A stretch of DNA of 64,000 bases from JALOKP01 sp963800865 (GCA_963800865.1 CAWDCL010000002.1:310001-374000), one strand, 5' to 3'; shown: positions 16,416 to 26,617, counted from the stretch's first letter. Notes: a model not told the origin generated them from the letters alone. Made by a program: numbers and translations.

Positions 16416-17760
16416 CTACTTCCCGATGCAGAAGCGCGCGAAGATCCGCTCCAGCAGCGCTTCCGGCCCGACGTCGCCGAGAATCTCGCGCAGCGCGTGG
16501 ACCGCCCGGCGCAGCTCGATGGCGACCAGCTCCGGCCCGGCCTCGGCCTCTGCCAGTCCCGAAGCCGCGCGCAGCGCATCCCGCGCGTCGAGCGCCGCGG
16601 CGAGGTGACGCTCGGTCGCCAGCGCAACGCTCTCGATCGGGCGCGCGCCCGGCGCGTGAAGCGCCTCGGCGATCGCAGAGCGCAGCGCATCGATCCCCTC
16701 CCCCGTCCGCGAGCTGACGGCGATCGTCCCCCCGGCCGGCGCTGCCGCGGCGGGGAGGTCGGCGTGGGTTCCGACCCGCAGCCGATGCGGGGCCGGCGGC
16801 CCGGGGAGCCGGTCGGGACGCGACAGGTCGTAGACCTCGAGCACGAGGTGCGCGGTCGCGGCCGCGGCAAGGGCCCGGCGCATCCCCTCCGCCTCCGCCG
16901 GGCCGCCGGGGTCACCCACGCCGGCGGCGTCGACCAGCACGGTGGGGAGGCCCTCGAGCACCAGCTTGCTCCTCGATCAGGTCGCGCGTGGTCCCCGGCT
17001 CGGCCGTCACTATCACTCGGTCAAATCCAAGTAAACTATTGAAAAGACTAGACTTACCGGAATTCGGCGGGCCAAGGAGGACGACCCTTGCCCCCTCCCG
17101 GACCCGTCGTGCCCGCTCCGATGCGCCCGCCAGCGCGTCGATCCGCGCGGCCAGGCGGTCCGCTCGCTCGGCGACAACTCCTCCGCCGAGCGCCAGCGCT
17201 TCCTCGCCGTCCGCGAAGTCGAGTCCGGCTTCGACATCCGCCAGCAGCTCGAAGATCGCGTCGGCGAGCGGCGCGATCGCCGCCGAGACCTCGCCGTCGA
17301 GCTGGCGCGCGGCGATGCGCGCCTGCTCCACGCTGCCGGCCTCGACCAGGTCGCGCACCGCTTCCGCCTGCGCGAGATCGAGCTTGCCGTTGCGCAGCGC
17401 GCGCAGCGTGAACTCGCCGGGCGCGGCCGGGCGCGCCCCCGCAAGGACGCACGCAGCGACCGTTTCCCGCACGATGGCGGGGGACCCGTGAAGCGTGAGC
17501 TCGGCCACCTCTTCCCCGGTCACGCTGTGCGGTGCGCGCTGCAGCGTGACCACCGCCTGGTCGATGACCGCCCCGCTGCGATCGCGAACGCGTCCGAGCA
17601 TCGGCCGGCGCTCGACGAACGGCGCGGCGCTCTCTCGACTGAAAACGCGACCGAGGATCTCCGCGCTGCGCGGCCCGGAGAGGCGCACGATGGCCAGCGC
17701 ACCCCGGCCCGGAGGGGTCGCCTGTGCCACGATCGTGACGATTTCGGGGTCCGTGACCAT
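16416..17760 (-). CDS. mnmE: tRNA modification GTPase MnmE (TrmE), one frame change
   Basis: The GTPase partner of MnmG, about 447 residues when joined. Order: N-terminal folate-binding domain (TIVAQATPPGRGALAIVRLSG, LTLHGSPAIVRETV), helical domain, then the G domain with VVLLGPPNSGKSSLFNSLLG as P-loop and TAEPGTTRDLIEE as switch I. After a frame change the G3 region follows (VLVDAAGVG), and the protein ends in the diagnostic FCIGK whose Cys is catalytic. An extra base near 16968 separates EE and KLVLEGLP; deleting it restores the family sequence. Start ATG 17760 (MVTDPEIVTIVAQ) is chosen over an in-frame upstream start at 17793. The complete C-terminus argues for an intact gene. Confidence 0.9.
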
Positions 17761-17852
17761 CGTCCTGCCCCTGCTCTGGTTTTGCGCTAGCATGCATGTT
17801 TCGCCCGGGCGGGGGGAACCCTCCCGGCTGCGGGGAATGCCAGGAGGCCTCG

Positions 17853-18415
17853 ATGATGAAGACCCTTCGCCGCTCGGTCGCGCTGTTCACGCTCCTCGCG
17901 ATCGCCCTTCCGACCACCCTTCTCGCCCAGGCCGCCGGAACGGGCGAAGTCCGGGGCGTCCTGCTCGACACCGCGGGGCTGCCAGCCAAGGGCTACCAGA
18001 TCGGGCTGAAGACGCCGGACGGAAACCTGTTCCTCTCCAAGGCGACCGCGGCGGACGGGACGTTCGTCGTCAGCGGCTTGTCGCCCGCGACTTACCAGTT
18101 CGTCGCTTTCGCGCCGGACGGGGAGAACTCCCCGTCGCTCCCAAGCAGACGACGCTCGCCGCGGGCCAGAAGGAGCGGACCGAGCTTCGCCTCACCTCGG
18201 ACAAGGCGGTAGCGCCGGGCACCGTTCCCGCCGGGGCGGCCGCGGCGGCCGGGGCGACCGGAGCCACCGCTGCTGCTTCCACCTTCAGCTGGGGCGCTCT
18301 CGGGATCGCGGCCGGCGCGATCGCAGGCGCGTTCCTGATCGGCGAACTGGTGATCAACGACGACAACAACGACGTCGAGCGCCCGGCTTCGCCATCGCTC
18401 CCGCCGCGCCGCTAG
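17853..18415 (+). CDS. Secreted carboxypeptidase-regulatory-like domain protein (frameshifted)
   Basis: Starts at ATG 17853 with AGGAGG six bases upstream. A signal peptide (SVALFTLLAIALPTTLLAQ) is followed by one small beta-sandwich domain of the carboxypeptidase regulatory-like/Cna-B type (GEVRGVLLDTAGLPAKGYQIGL to GTFVVSGLSPATYQFVAF). Near 18124 the frame changes by one base; the continuation reads LPVAPKQTTLAAGQKERTEL, then an Ala/Gly-rich hydrophobic segment (GALGIAAGAIAGAFLIGELV) and an Asp/Asn tail. About 187 residues joined. Probably an envelope-anchored binding or structural protein; no partner is evident. It is divergent from mnmE. Confidence 0.6.
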
Positions 18416-18593
18416 CGGCCGGTCCTCGTCGCAGCCATCGCTCCGCCCGGCGGCGCGGCCCCTGAGCCGCGCCGCGCTGATTTCGCTGCGCCTCCCGGCA
18501 ATCCGATCGGTGCTATAAACGAACGGTAAGGACCGGCTAGCCCGGATCGTCCGTGATGGGCCGGGCCGGCCGCTCGTCCGGTTCGAGGGTCCG

Positions 18594-19145
18594 ATGCCGG
18601 CCTCGCGCCCCCGCGGCCTCGTCGCCGCGATCGCCCTGCTCGTCCCGCTCGCCGGGCTGGCTCTGTTTCTGGCCTTCGGCGCCCGCCACCGGACCTTCGG
18701 TCCGACGGAAGCGGAGCCGCCGGCCGCGAGCCGGCTGGCCGCGCTGCTCGACGGGCTCGCCGAACGGACCGCCGATCTCCCGCCGGAGCGCTTCCACGAG
18801 CAGGTCGACGGCGCGGCGGAGTTCCTGATTGCGCTCGGCGGGACGCGGCTCGTCGCCTGGCGCTTCGCGGGGCCGCCCGAGGCGACGCTCGAACTGATCG
18901 AGTTCCGTGACGAGGGCGGCGCCCGGCGCGCGCTCGAGCAGGACACCGGGGCCGACCGCACGCCCGGACCGGGCGACGAGGCCTGGGCCGGCGCCGACAG
19001 CATCTTCTTCCGGCGCGGACGCCGTTACGCGCGGCTCAGCGCGCCGGGAATGAGCGGCTCCGACGCGCCGGCGAAGCTGGCGGCCGTGGCCGCCCGCGTG
19101 GACGAGCGCCTGCGCGCGCTGGCCTCGAGCGGGGGGGGATCGTGA
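18594..19145 (+). CDS. DUF6599-like exported protein
   Basis: A 183-residue protein with an N-terminal hydrophobic anchor (LVAAIALLVPLAGLALFLAFG). The segment PERFHEQVDGAAEFLIALGG, then RLVAWRF and TLELIEFRDEGGARRAL, resembles the 'Y(I/V)(N/D)GAAE..L' core of DUF6599. No catalytic residues are recognisable. Its stop overlaps the start of the DUF362 gene (GTGA at 19142), making a coupled three-gene unit with the polyferredoxin. A role in the same membrane redox system is inferred from that linkage alone. ATG 18594 puts the anchor at the N-terminus; no strong ribosome site is visible. Confidence 0.55.
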   Translation: MPASRPRGLVAAIALLVPLAGLALFLAFGARHRTFGPTEAEPPAASRLAALLDGLAERTADLPPERFHEQVDGAAEFLIALGGTRLVAWRFAGPPEATLELIEFRDEGGARRALEQDTGADRTPGPGDEAWAGADSIFFRRGRRYARLSAPGMSGSDAPAKLAAVAARVDERLRALASSGGGS

Positions 19146-20163
19146 GCGGGCACGACCGCGACGACGGTACGGCCGCGGTGCGGCGGGAGCCGGTGAGCGG
19201 ACTCGCGCGGCGCGAGCTGCTCGCGCGCCTCGGGCGGGCCGGACTCGTGCTGGGAGGGGCCGGGCTGCTGGCCGCGCTCGGGCTGCGCTCGAAGGGGCGC
19301 TGGTCCGGGGGCGGTGCGGCGGCCGTGATTCCGCGCCGCGACGTGGCCCCGGATCCGTCGCGACCGGGCGCCGTCGTCGCCGCGGGCGGCGCGATCGCGC
19401 CGATGGTGCGCGCCGCGATCGGCGCGCTGGGCGGGATCGGCCGCTTCGTGGCCGCGGGCGACGTCGTGCTGGTGAAGCCGAACATGGCCTGGGACCGGCC
19501 TCCGGAGCTGGGCGCGAACACGCACCCCGAGATCGTCGCGGAGATCGCGCGGCTGTGCCGCGAAGCGGGTGCGGCGCGCGTGCTCGTCGGCGACGTGCCG
19601 GTGCACGATGCGGCGCGCGTCGCGGCCCGCTCGGGGATTGCCGACGCGGCGCGGCGTGCGGGGGCGGAGCTGGTCCTTCCGGACGACGGCGGGTTCCGCG
19701 CGGCGGCGCTCGACGGCGCGGTGTTGTCGTCGTGGGAGGTCTTCCTGCCGGCACTCACCGCGACGAAGCTGATCAACGTGCCGGTCGTGAAGGACCACGC
19801 GCTGACGCGCCTCACGGCGGGACTCAAGAACTGGTACGGGGTGCTCGGCGGAACGCGGGCGCGGCTGCACCAGTCGATCGACGCCTCGATTGCCGACCTC
19901 GCGGTGGCGTTCCGCCCGACGCTCACGGTGGTCGACGCCACGCGCGTGATGACGAAGGGCGGACCGACCGGCGGGCGCCTGGAGGACGTGCGCCCGGTCG
20001 GGCTCGTTGCGGCAGGGACCGACCCGGTCGCGCTGGATCGTGGGGCGCCCGCCTGCTCGGGCTGGATCCGCGCACGATCGGCTACCTTTCGCTGGCCGAG
20101 GGGCGGGGCGTGGGCTCGATCGCCGCCGGCGACCGGCTCGAGACGGTGCGCGCCGGTGCGTAA
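19142..20163 (+). CDS. DUF362-domain protein with twin-arginine leader (frameshifted)
   Basis: About 340 residues when joined. A leader with ARRELLARLG and a hydrophobic stretch suggests Tat export, usual for cofactor-bearing periplasmic proteins. The DUF362 domain follows: VLVKPNMAWDRPPELGANTHPEIVAEI, LINVPVVKDHALTRLTAGLKNWYGVLGG, and a DPVALD motif. A base is missing near 20038; restoring it gives VALDSWGARLLGLDP and then a C-terminus ending at TAA 20163. Without that correction the frame reads through into the next gene, which would wrongly suggest an 869-residue fusion. DUF362 proteins are often encoded with iron-sulfur proteins; the biochemical role is unknown. Confidence 0.75.
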
Positions 20164-21751
20164 GTCGCTGGCGGGCCTGCCCGGCGTAGCCCCTCGTGCC
20201 GCCAGGCACGAGGAAGCGGAGCCGGGCGGCGTCTACTGGCCGCGGGTCGCGCGCTGGATCTACCAGGCCTTCTTCCTCGCGCTCTTCCTCGCCGCGCTGA
20301 CGGCGATGACCGCGGAGGGGGTCCGCCGCGTGCCGGTCGCGTGGCTCTTCCAGCTCGACCCGCTGACGGCCGCCGTCGCGCTGCTCGCGTCGTGGTCGCT
20401 GACGGCCGCGCTCGCGTGGTCGCTGGCGATCGTGCTGCTGACGGTCCTCGCGGGGCGCGCGTTCTGCGGCTGGATCTGCCCGCTCGGAACGATCCTGCAG
20501 CTCGCGTCGTGGGCCACGCGGCGGCTGCGCCGCGGCCCGGCGACCGAGCACAACCGCTGGCGGCCGCACTTCGCGATCAAGTACCTGCTGCTGGTCGCGG
20601 TGCTCGCGGCGGCGGCGCTGGGGGCCGGGATCGCCGGCCTGTTCGACCCGCTGTCGCTCTTCGCCCGCTCGCTCGGCTCGGGGCTGTCGCCGGCCCTGCA
20701 CCAACTCGTCGGGATGGGCGGCTGGCGCGCACGGATCTTCACCGGCGCGTGGCTGACCGGCCTGATCTTCCTGGCCGTGCTGGTCGCCAACCGCTGGATC
20801 GCGCGCTGGTGGTGCCGCGCGCTCTGCCCGCTGGGGGCGCTCCTGGGGCTGATCGCGCGGGCGTCGATCGGGCGGATCCGGATCGACCCCGCGCGCTGCA
20901 CGCACTGCGATCGCTGTGCGGCCGACTGCCAGGGGGCGGACGAGCCGTTCGCCAGCCACCGCGTGTCGGAGTGCCACGTCTGCCTCAACTGCATCGCGAA
21001 CTGCCCGGACGGCGCGATCGCCTTCCGCGCGCTCGCCCCCGAGGGCGCCCCGCGGGGCGGCGTCGACCTGCCGCGGCGCCGGTGGCTCGGCGCGGCGGCG
21101 GCGGGGATCGCGATCGTCCCGCTGCTTCGCGCCAGCTCGCACTCGCTGGCGCAGCCCGGTCCGCTCGCGATCCGGCCGCCGGGGGCGCTGCCCGAGGCGG
21201 CGTTCCTCGCGACCTGCGTGCGCTGCGGGGCCTGCGTGAATGCCTGCCCGACGAGCGCGCTGCAACCGGCGCTCGGCGAGGCGGGGATGGAGGGGCTCTA
21301 CACGCCGGTGCTCGTCGCACGGCAGGGCTGGTGCGAGCCGAGCTGCGTGCTCTGCGGACAGGTCTGCCCGACCGGCGCGATCCACCCGCTGACCGCCGCG
21401 GAGAAGGGCTGGACCGGCGAGGCGGGGAAGGGGATCCGGATCGGGACCGCCTTCTTCGACCAGGGGCGCTGTCTTCCCTGGGGGATGAACGTGCCGTGCA
21501 TCGTCTGCCAGGAGGTCTGCCCGACCAGCCCGAAGGCGATCTGGCTGGAAGAGGTGACGGCGATCGACCGCGCCGGGCAGCCGGTGCGCCTCCAGCGGCC
21601 GCGCATCGAGCCCGGGCTGTGCGTCGGCTGCGGGCTGTGCGAGGCGAAGTGCCCGATCACCGACATCGCCGCGGTCCGCGTCACGCGGATCGGGGAGTCG
21701 CGCGAGGCCGGCTCGTCGTTCCGCCTCGGAGCGGCGGCCGCCAGGAGCTGA
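20156..21751 (+). CDS. Membrane polyferredoxin (NapH/NosR-like 4Fe-4S protein)
   Basis: A 531-residue membrane redox protein starting at GTG 20156, overlapping the DUF362 stop by 8 bp. Four or five transmembrane helices carry GRAFCGWICPLG and WWCRALCPLGA, the cysteine motifs of NapH/NosR/CcoG-type quinol-linked ferredoxins. They are followed by CTHCDRCAADC and CHVCLNCIANCP clusters. A second hydrophobic stretch with an RRR-WLG leader-like motif precedes the C-terminal domain, which has CVRCGACVNACP, CVLCGQVCP, CIVCQEVCP and CVGCGLCEAKCP. At least five [4Fe-4S] clusters are therefore likely. It probably moves electrons across or along the membrane to an unidentified acceptor, possibly the DUF362 protein. 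Confidence 0.82.
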   Translation: MRKSLAGLPGVAPRAARHEEAEPGGVYWPRVARWIYQAFFLALFLAALTAMTAEGVRRVPVAWLFQLDPLTAAVALLASWSLTAALAWSLAIVLLTVLAGRAFCGWICPLGTILQLASWATRRLRRGPATEHNRWRPHFAIKYLLLVAVLAAAALGAGIAGLFDPLSLFARSLGSGLSPALHQLVGMGGWRARIFTGAWLTGLIFLAVLVANRWIARWWCRALCPLGALLGLIARASIGRIRIDPARCTHCDRCAADCQGADEPFASHRVSECHVCLNCIANCPDGAIAFRALAPEGAPRGGVDLPRRRWLGAAAAGIAIVPLLRASSHSLAQPGPLAIRPPGALPEAAFLATCVRCGACVNACPTSALQPALGEAGMEGLYTPVLVARQGWCEPSCVLCGQVCPTGAIHPLTAAEKGWTGEAGKGIRIGTAFFDQGRCLPWGMNVPCIVCQEVCPTSPKAIWLEEVTAIDRAGQPVRLQRPRIEPGLCVGCGLCEAKCPITDIAAVRVTRIGESREAGSSFRLGAAAARS

Positions 21752-21772
21752 CGGCCGCCGTCCGGGTCTGCG

Positions 21773-24700
21773 TCAAGGCGCGCAGCTGTCGACGAGGTCT
21801 CGCGGGTGGCAGGCCTGCGCCGGGAGCGGGCGCTCGCTGCCGTCCGAGGCCCGGCCGTAGCTGCCGGCGAAGCCGCCGTCGGTGGGCACGACGAGGAAGA
21901 AGTCCGCGGCGCCCGCCCCGAGCGGAATCGACGCCCCCGTTCCGCTCGACGCGCAGTAGCCCGGCTCCGGCTTGAGCGACGAATAGCCCAGCGCCAGGTC
22001 GCCGCGGTAGACCTCGTAGCTCGACGTGCCGCCGCAGTCGCTCGCCCAGCCCAGGGCGAGCGCGTTGCCGGCCCGCTGGACGGTCAATCCCGAGATCGCG
22101 CCCGGCCTGGCCCGCGACACCGGCTGGCAGGAGTTGCGGGTGACGCCGGTGAGCCGGATGTCGTCGACGTTCCAGCCCGAGAGCTGCAGCACGTTGTCGG
22201 CGGTCAGGCCGAAGCGGACGCGGAAGTTCGGGTTGCGGTCGGCCCACGCCGAGACGTCGTAGGTGACGTTCGTCCAGGCATTCTCGACGACGTAGTCGTT
22301 CGACGCGTAGAGCTCGACCCAGTTGACGCCGTCGGCCGAGACCGCGACCGTGGCGATGTCGTTGCGCGCCACGTTCAGCCAGCGCTTGAACTTCAGCCCG
22401 ACCTGCACCGCGTCGGTGCAGTTCAGCGGCGGAGAGGCGGCGCTGGTGTTGATGAGCGCCTCGTAGTTCCCGGGGCCGGGGCCGGTCCCGGTCAGGTCGT
22501 TGCCCAGCACGCGGGTGCCTTCCGCGGCGGCGGTGGGATCGGGACTCGGCTTGGGCTGGCCGGGCGCGGAGGCGCCGCCGCCCAGTCCGCGCGGGGAGTC
22601 GAGCTGCCACTCGCCGGACGGGCCGCCGTTGTTGTTGAAGGTCCAGCCCCGGTTCGTCTCGAGGCCGTCCGCGTAGAACTGGACCGGCGCCCCCGAGCCG
22701 CCGACCAGCACCCGCAGCACCGCGACCTCGTCCGGATAGACATTGGCCGGGTCGGCCGAGGTGATCGCGCGCACGGTGAAGATCGCGTCCTGGCCGCACG
22801 GAAAGGCCTGCCCGACCTGGAAGCGGATCGCCTGCACGCCGGTTGCGCTGGCGTTCGCCGGGATGTTGCCGAAGCTCGTCGCCCCGCTGATCAGCGCGAC
22901 CGGCCCCGCGTTGCCGGACCAGGGCGCGGCCTCTGCCGTCACGTTCGTCGCCGTCTCGTTCCCCTGGTTGCGCAGGACGATCGACAGGTCGAAGACCTCG
23001 CCGGGGTCGACCGCGCCGTTGCCGTTCCCCTGGACCTGGACCAGGCTGACGTACTTCTCGTAGCGCAGGTCGGGCCCGGTCACGGTCAGCGGCTTCTTGA
23101 CGGTCGCCGAGCAGGCGGCCGCATCGCGCACCCGCAGGCGCGAATCCCCGGCGTACGGGCGGTGGAAGACCGCGGACGGGTCGGCCTCGATCGCGTCCAC
23201 CGACCCGTCGACGGTGAAGTCCCACTCGTAGGTGTAGGGGCCGCCGGCGCCGCCGCTGGCGCTGCTGTCGAACGTCACCGGCTGGCCGATCCGCGCGGGG
23301 TTCGGGCTCGGCACGAAGTCGGCCGCCGGCGGCGTGCAGATCGAACCGGTGCCGCCCGTGACCACCAGCGCGAAGACCGCGTCGGCGTCCGGCGTGGCGA
23401 GGTTCTGGTCCTGGTTGATCTCCGGCGCGTCGATGTCCACGCGCCAGGTCCCCGCCTGCGGGTTCTGCACGAAGACGTTCTCGACGTTGTTCTTCGAGTC
23501 GCGGGTGCCGCCCGCCACCGAGTACCTCGCGCCGTCGAGCCCGACGTTCCCCCTGTAGACCGTGCCGGAGGGGGAGGTCACGGTCAGGTCGAGGTCGTTG
23601 ATCCGGTGCAGCGTGGCGGAGGTCGTGCCGGGCAGGTCGTTGTAGACCAGCGTGACCTTCAGCTCGGTCTCGCCGGACTCGACCCCGACGTCGTACGAGC
23701 CGCGCTCGCCGACCTTCAGCGCGACCTCCTCGTCGATCACGAAGCTCCGGGCGGCCCGTTCCTTGGCCAGCCTCACGCTCGGCCGCCCCCAGCCCTGGTG
23801 GACCCGGGTCAGGTCGCTGGTGGTGCCGCTGAAGGGGTACTGGTTGGCGTTGTTGATCAGGAGCGCCTTGATCGTGGAGGCGTGGGGCTGGCGCTCGAAG
23901 ACGGTCGTCCCCTCCGGATTGGTTCCCCAGACGTTGTCGGACCACATCTGGACGATCGAGCCGGTGACCCCGGCGACGATCGGCGTGGCGCCCGAGGTGC
24001 CGCCGAACGCGGAGGTGTAGGTGTTGCCGGTCGTCGTGGTGTAGGTCTCGTCGTAGAAGTAGCTGACGTCGGGCTTGAGGCGGCCGTCCTCGGCCGGGCC
24101 GATCGACGCCCCCGAGCACCAGCAGTCGTCGGAGGTCGAGAGCGTGTCGTAGTGGTTGACCGCGCCGACGCTGACGATGTTCTTGGCCCACGCCTCCGGC
24201 CGGCTGTCCTGGTTCCCGGCGTTCGACTGCGACTGCAGGATCGCGATGTCCAGCCGCCAGATGATGTCGTCCATCTCCTGCGAGTAGCTGGTGTAGTTGC
24301 GGACCCGGGAGTTGCCCCAGGAATTGGTCTGGAACGAGGCGAAGTAGGGGGCGTGCTTCAGCTCCTGGGTGTGCGCGAAGCGGTCGCCGAGCTGGTTGTA
24401 GTCGGCCATGATCCCGACCGCGCAGGGCAGGCTCCCCGTCCCCTTGGCCGAGCCGTCGCCGTCGCGAGCGCCGTTGCCGAAGACGATGCCGAAGGTGCTC
24501 GTGCCGTGGCTGTCGACGCCGTGGGTGCCGTGGTAGATCTCGGTGTCGAAGTCCATGTGGGTGTCTTCGAAGCCGGCGTCGAGATCCTCGCCGCGGACGC
24601 CGGTCCCGCAGTATCCGTAGTTGCTCTCGAGCCAGTCGAGGCCGTTGTCCTGGCGGACGATGTCCATGTCCTTCCCGGGCACGCCCTTGGGGTCGATCCA

Positions 24701-25582
24701 CGCGACGTCGTCCAGCGCGGCGAGCGCCCGGGCCTGGTCGCGCGTCAGCCGCAGCTCGACCACGTAGCCGTTCGGCCAGGCGCTGAGCACCTCGGCGCCG
24801 AGGTCGCGCGCGCGCGCCACGATCCGCTCCTTGCCGGAGGGACCCCACTCGAAGGCGGTGACGCGCAGGTCCTTCCGATCGTCCGTCGCGATCCCGTCGG
24901 CGTCGGAGCGAGCCGGTGCCGCGCCGGACAGCCAGTCGCGGACCTCCCAGGAGAGGCGGTAGGAGGGATGGAAGGGCTCGACCCGCTCGACGAACTCGAG
25001 CCCGGCCAGCGCGGCCGCACGCTGCGGCTCGATCCTCACGAGGTGCGCGTTGTACGGGAAGAAGGCCAGCAGCTCGGCCCCGGAGTCGGCCAGCGCCTGC
25101 CGCCACTCGGGCTGGCTCGGCGTCCGGAACTGGACCAGGAAGACGTGCCCGGCGGCGGCCTGGGCGAGTCCCGGCAGCGCCGCGGGCAGCGGCTGGCCCG
25201 GCTCGGTCCGGCCGTCGCGCAGCAGCAGCGCGGTCTCCGCCTCGCGGGCCGTGCTCCAGGTCGCGCCGCCGTCGCGCGTGACCGCGTACCAGCGGGTCGC
25301 AAGGCCCGCCTCGGTCCAGGTCGCGAACCCGGCGGGAACCGACGGTGCCCGGCCGGCGGAGAGCGGCTCGATCCGTCGCGCCGACTCGCGGAGCAGCACG
25401 CGCTCCGCCGAGCCGTCGGGGCGCGGGGTCACGGCGAAGAGCCGGAAGACCTCGCCGGCCTGCGCGACCTCGAGCCGCGGCCTGGGCATCGGCGCGGCGA
25501 GCAGCGGCGCCGCGGAAAGGGCGAAAAGGACGAGAAGGGCGCAGCAGGCAGCGAACGGCGCGCGGGCGGGCGCACGGAGCAT
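21773..25582 (-). CDS. Large secreted subtilisin-like (S8) peptidase, multidomain
   Basis: A 1269-residue exocellular protease. Start ATG 25582 follows GGAGG and gives a signal peptide (FAACCALLVLFALSAAPLLA). A long pro-region contains an inhibitor-like part (ALADSGAELLAFFPYNAHLVRI). The catalytic domain has Asp in RGEDLDAGF (about D335), His in VDSHGTSTFG (about H359) and Ser in GGTSGATPIVAG (about S530). Further parts are a P-proprotein-like beta domain (NDLDLTVTSPSG), a PKD domain (FVPSPNPARIGQPVTFDSS), a DUF11-like segment, a jelly-roll domain (RGWTFNNNGGPSGEWQL) and a C-terminal domain shared with the xylanase and the HExxH protein (YEVYRG, FFLVVP, GSYGRASDGSERP). One uninterrupted frame. 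Confidence 0.88.
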   Translation of the reverse strand: MLRAPARAPFAACCALLVLFALSAAPLLAAPMPRPRLEVAQAGEVFRLFAVTPRPDGSAERVLLRESARRIEPLSAGRAPSVPAGFATWTEAGLATRWYAVTRDGGATWSTAREAETALLLRDGRTEPGQPLPAALPGLAQAAAGHVFLVQFRTPSQPEWRQALADSGAELLAFFPYNAHLVRIEPQRAAALAGLEFVERVEPFHPSYRLSWEVRDWLSGAAPARSDADGIATDDRKDLRVTAFEWGPSGKERIVARARDLGAEVLSAWPNGYVVELRLTRDQARALAALDDVAWIDPKGVPGKDMDIVRQDNGLDWLESNYGYCGTGVRGEDLDAGFEDTHMDFDTEIYHGTHGVDSHGTSTFGIVFGNGARDGDGSAKGTGSLPCAVGIMADYNQLGDRFAHTQELKHAPYFASFQTNSWGNSRVRNYTSYSQEMDDIIWRLDIAILQSQSNAGNQDSRPEAWAKNIVSVGAVNHYDTLSTSDDCWCSGASIGPAEDGRLKPDVSYFYDETYTTTTGNTYTSAFGGTSGATPIVAGVTGSIVQMWSDNVWGTNPEGTTVFERQPHASTIKALLINNANQYPFSGTTSDLTRVHQGWGRPSVRLAKERAARSFVIDEEVALKVGERGSYDVGVESGETELKVTLVYNDLPGTTSATLHRINDLDLTVTSPSGTVYRGNVGLDGARYSVAGGTRDSKNNVENVFVQNPQAGTWRVDIDAPEINQDQNLATPDADAVFALVVTGGTGSICTPPAADFVPSPNPARIGQPVTFDSSASGGAGGPYTYEWDFTVDGSVDAIEADPSAVFHRPYAGDSRLRVRDAAACSATVKKPLTVTGPDLRYEKYVSLVQVQGNGNGAVDPGEVFDLSIVLRNQGNETATNVTAEAAPWSGNAGPVALISGATSFGNIPANASATGVQAIRFQVGQAFPCGQDAIFTVRAITSADPANVYPDEVAVLRVLVGGSGAPVQFYADGLETNRGWTFNNNGGPSGEWQLDSPRGLGGGASAPGQPKPSPDPTAAAEGTRVLGNDLTGTGPGPGNYEALINTSAASPPLNCTDAVQVGLKFKRWLNVARNDIATVAVSADGVNWVELYASNDYVVENAWTNVTYDVSAWADRNPNFRVRFGLTADNVLQLSGWNVDDIRLTGVTRNSCQPVSRARPGAISGLTVQRAGNALALGWASDCGGTSSYEVYRGDLALGYSSLKPEPGYCASSGTGASIPLGAGAADFFLVVPTDGGFAGSYGRASDGSERPLPAQACHPRDLVDSCAP

Positions 25583-25708
25583 CGGTCGAACCTCCAAGGA
25601 CGGCAGAAGTTACCCCGAACCCCGGCGGAATGCCTTCGCTCCGCGGCGGTCCGTGCTGGAATTCGGCCCGCGCGCCGTCCATGATCCGCGCTCCGGGCCG
25701 GAGGTGGT

Positions 25709-26617
25709 GTGACTTCCTGTTTAGTCGCAGCCGCGCTGTGGGCGATCTCGATCAGTCTCTTTCGCCCGCTCATCGCGCGCTTCGGTCCCGCGCCGGTCAA
25801 TCTCTTCAAGTGCGCCTTCGCGTCGCTGGCCTACCTCGCCTGGCTCGCGCTCGCCGGCCGGCTCCCCGGGATGGCCGCGCTCGAGCCGGCCGCGGTCGGC
25901 CAGCTCGCGCTGTCGGGGTTCGTCGGGATGGCGATCGGCGACTCGCTGCTCTTCTCGGCGGTCGAAGCGGGCGGGGTCCAGCGCGCGCTCGTGGTCTACA
26001 ACAGCGCGCCCCTGATGACCGCGCTGCTGGCCTGGGCGGCGGGAGGCGCCGTCCCGTCCGCCCGCGTCTGGCTGGGAATGGTGCTGGTCGTTGCGGGGGT
26101 CGGCCTGGTCGAGACCGACCCGGCGCGACCCGGCCCGTCGCCCGGGGGCGCGGGGAGCGGGGCAACGGCCGCCCCGCCGGGCGCCGGGGCGCTGCGCTGG
26201 ACGGTGATCGCCGCGCTCGGCGCGGCGCTCGGCCAGGCGGTCGGGCTGCTCCTGATGCAGCGCCCGCTGCAGTCGGTGCCGATCGTCGAAGCGAGCTTCG
26301 TCCGGCTGGCGGCGGCCGGGGCGGGGGTGCTGCTGCTGCTCCTCTTCCGGCGCGGGGGGCGCACGGAGCTGGCCCGGCTGGGACCGCGGGCCTGGCCCGG
26401 GCTGGCCCTGCCGAGCGTGATCGGGACGGTGATCGCGGTGATCTTCATGATGCGCGGCGTCCGCGACCTGCCGCCCGGGATCGCCGCCGCGCTGCTGGGG
26501 ACGACGCCGCTCTTCTCGCTGCCGATCTCGCGTTTCGTGCTGGCCGAGCCGGTCGGCGTCCGCTCGCTGGCCGGAACCCTGCTGGCGGTCTTCGGGGTGG
26601 CTTTGTTCGCCCTCTGA
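25709..26617 (+). CDS. EamA/DMT-family permease
   Basis: A 302-residue inner-membrane protein with about ten transmembrane helices in two EamA repeats; each repeat ends with the typical GTLLAVFGVALFAL / GMVLVVAGVGLVE helix. Members export amino acids, nucleotide-sugars or other small metabolites; substrate cannot be assigned. Start GTG 25709 is chosen for the GGAGG eight bases upstream and because the first helix begins at once. A Gly/Pro-rich loop (GPSPGGAGSGATAAPPGAG) joins the repeats. Divergent from the subtilase and about 60 bp ahead of the M24 peptidase. Confidence 0.85.
   Translation: MTSCLVAAALWAISISLFRPLIARFGPAPVNLFKCAFASLAYLAWLALAGRLPGMAALEPAAVGQLALSGFVGMAIGDSLLFSAVEAGGVQRALVVYNSAPLMTALLAWAAGGAVPSARVWLGMVLVVAGVGLVETDPARPGPSPGGAGSGATAAPPGAGALRWTVIAALGAALGQAVGLLLMQRPLQSVPIVEASFVRLAAAGAGVLLLLLFRRGGRTELARLGPRAWPGLALPSVIGTVIAVIFMMRGVRDLPPGIAAALLGTTPLFSLPISRFVLAEPVGVRSLAGTLLAVFGVALFAL

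Noticed and set aside
19142..21751. An 869-residue DUF362-polyferredoxin fusion
   Set aside because: The junction sequence (RGAPACSGWIRARSATFRW) is not family-like, while the next frame gives the correct DUF362 C-terminus and stop; a missing base near 20038 explains the apparent fusion.
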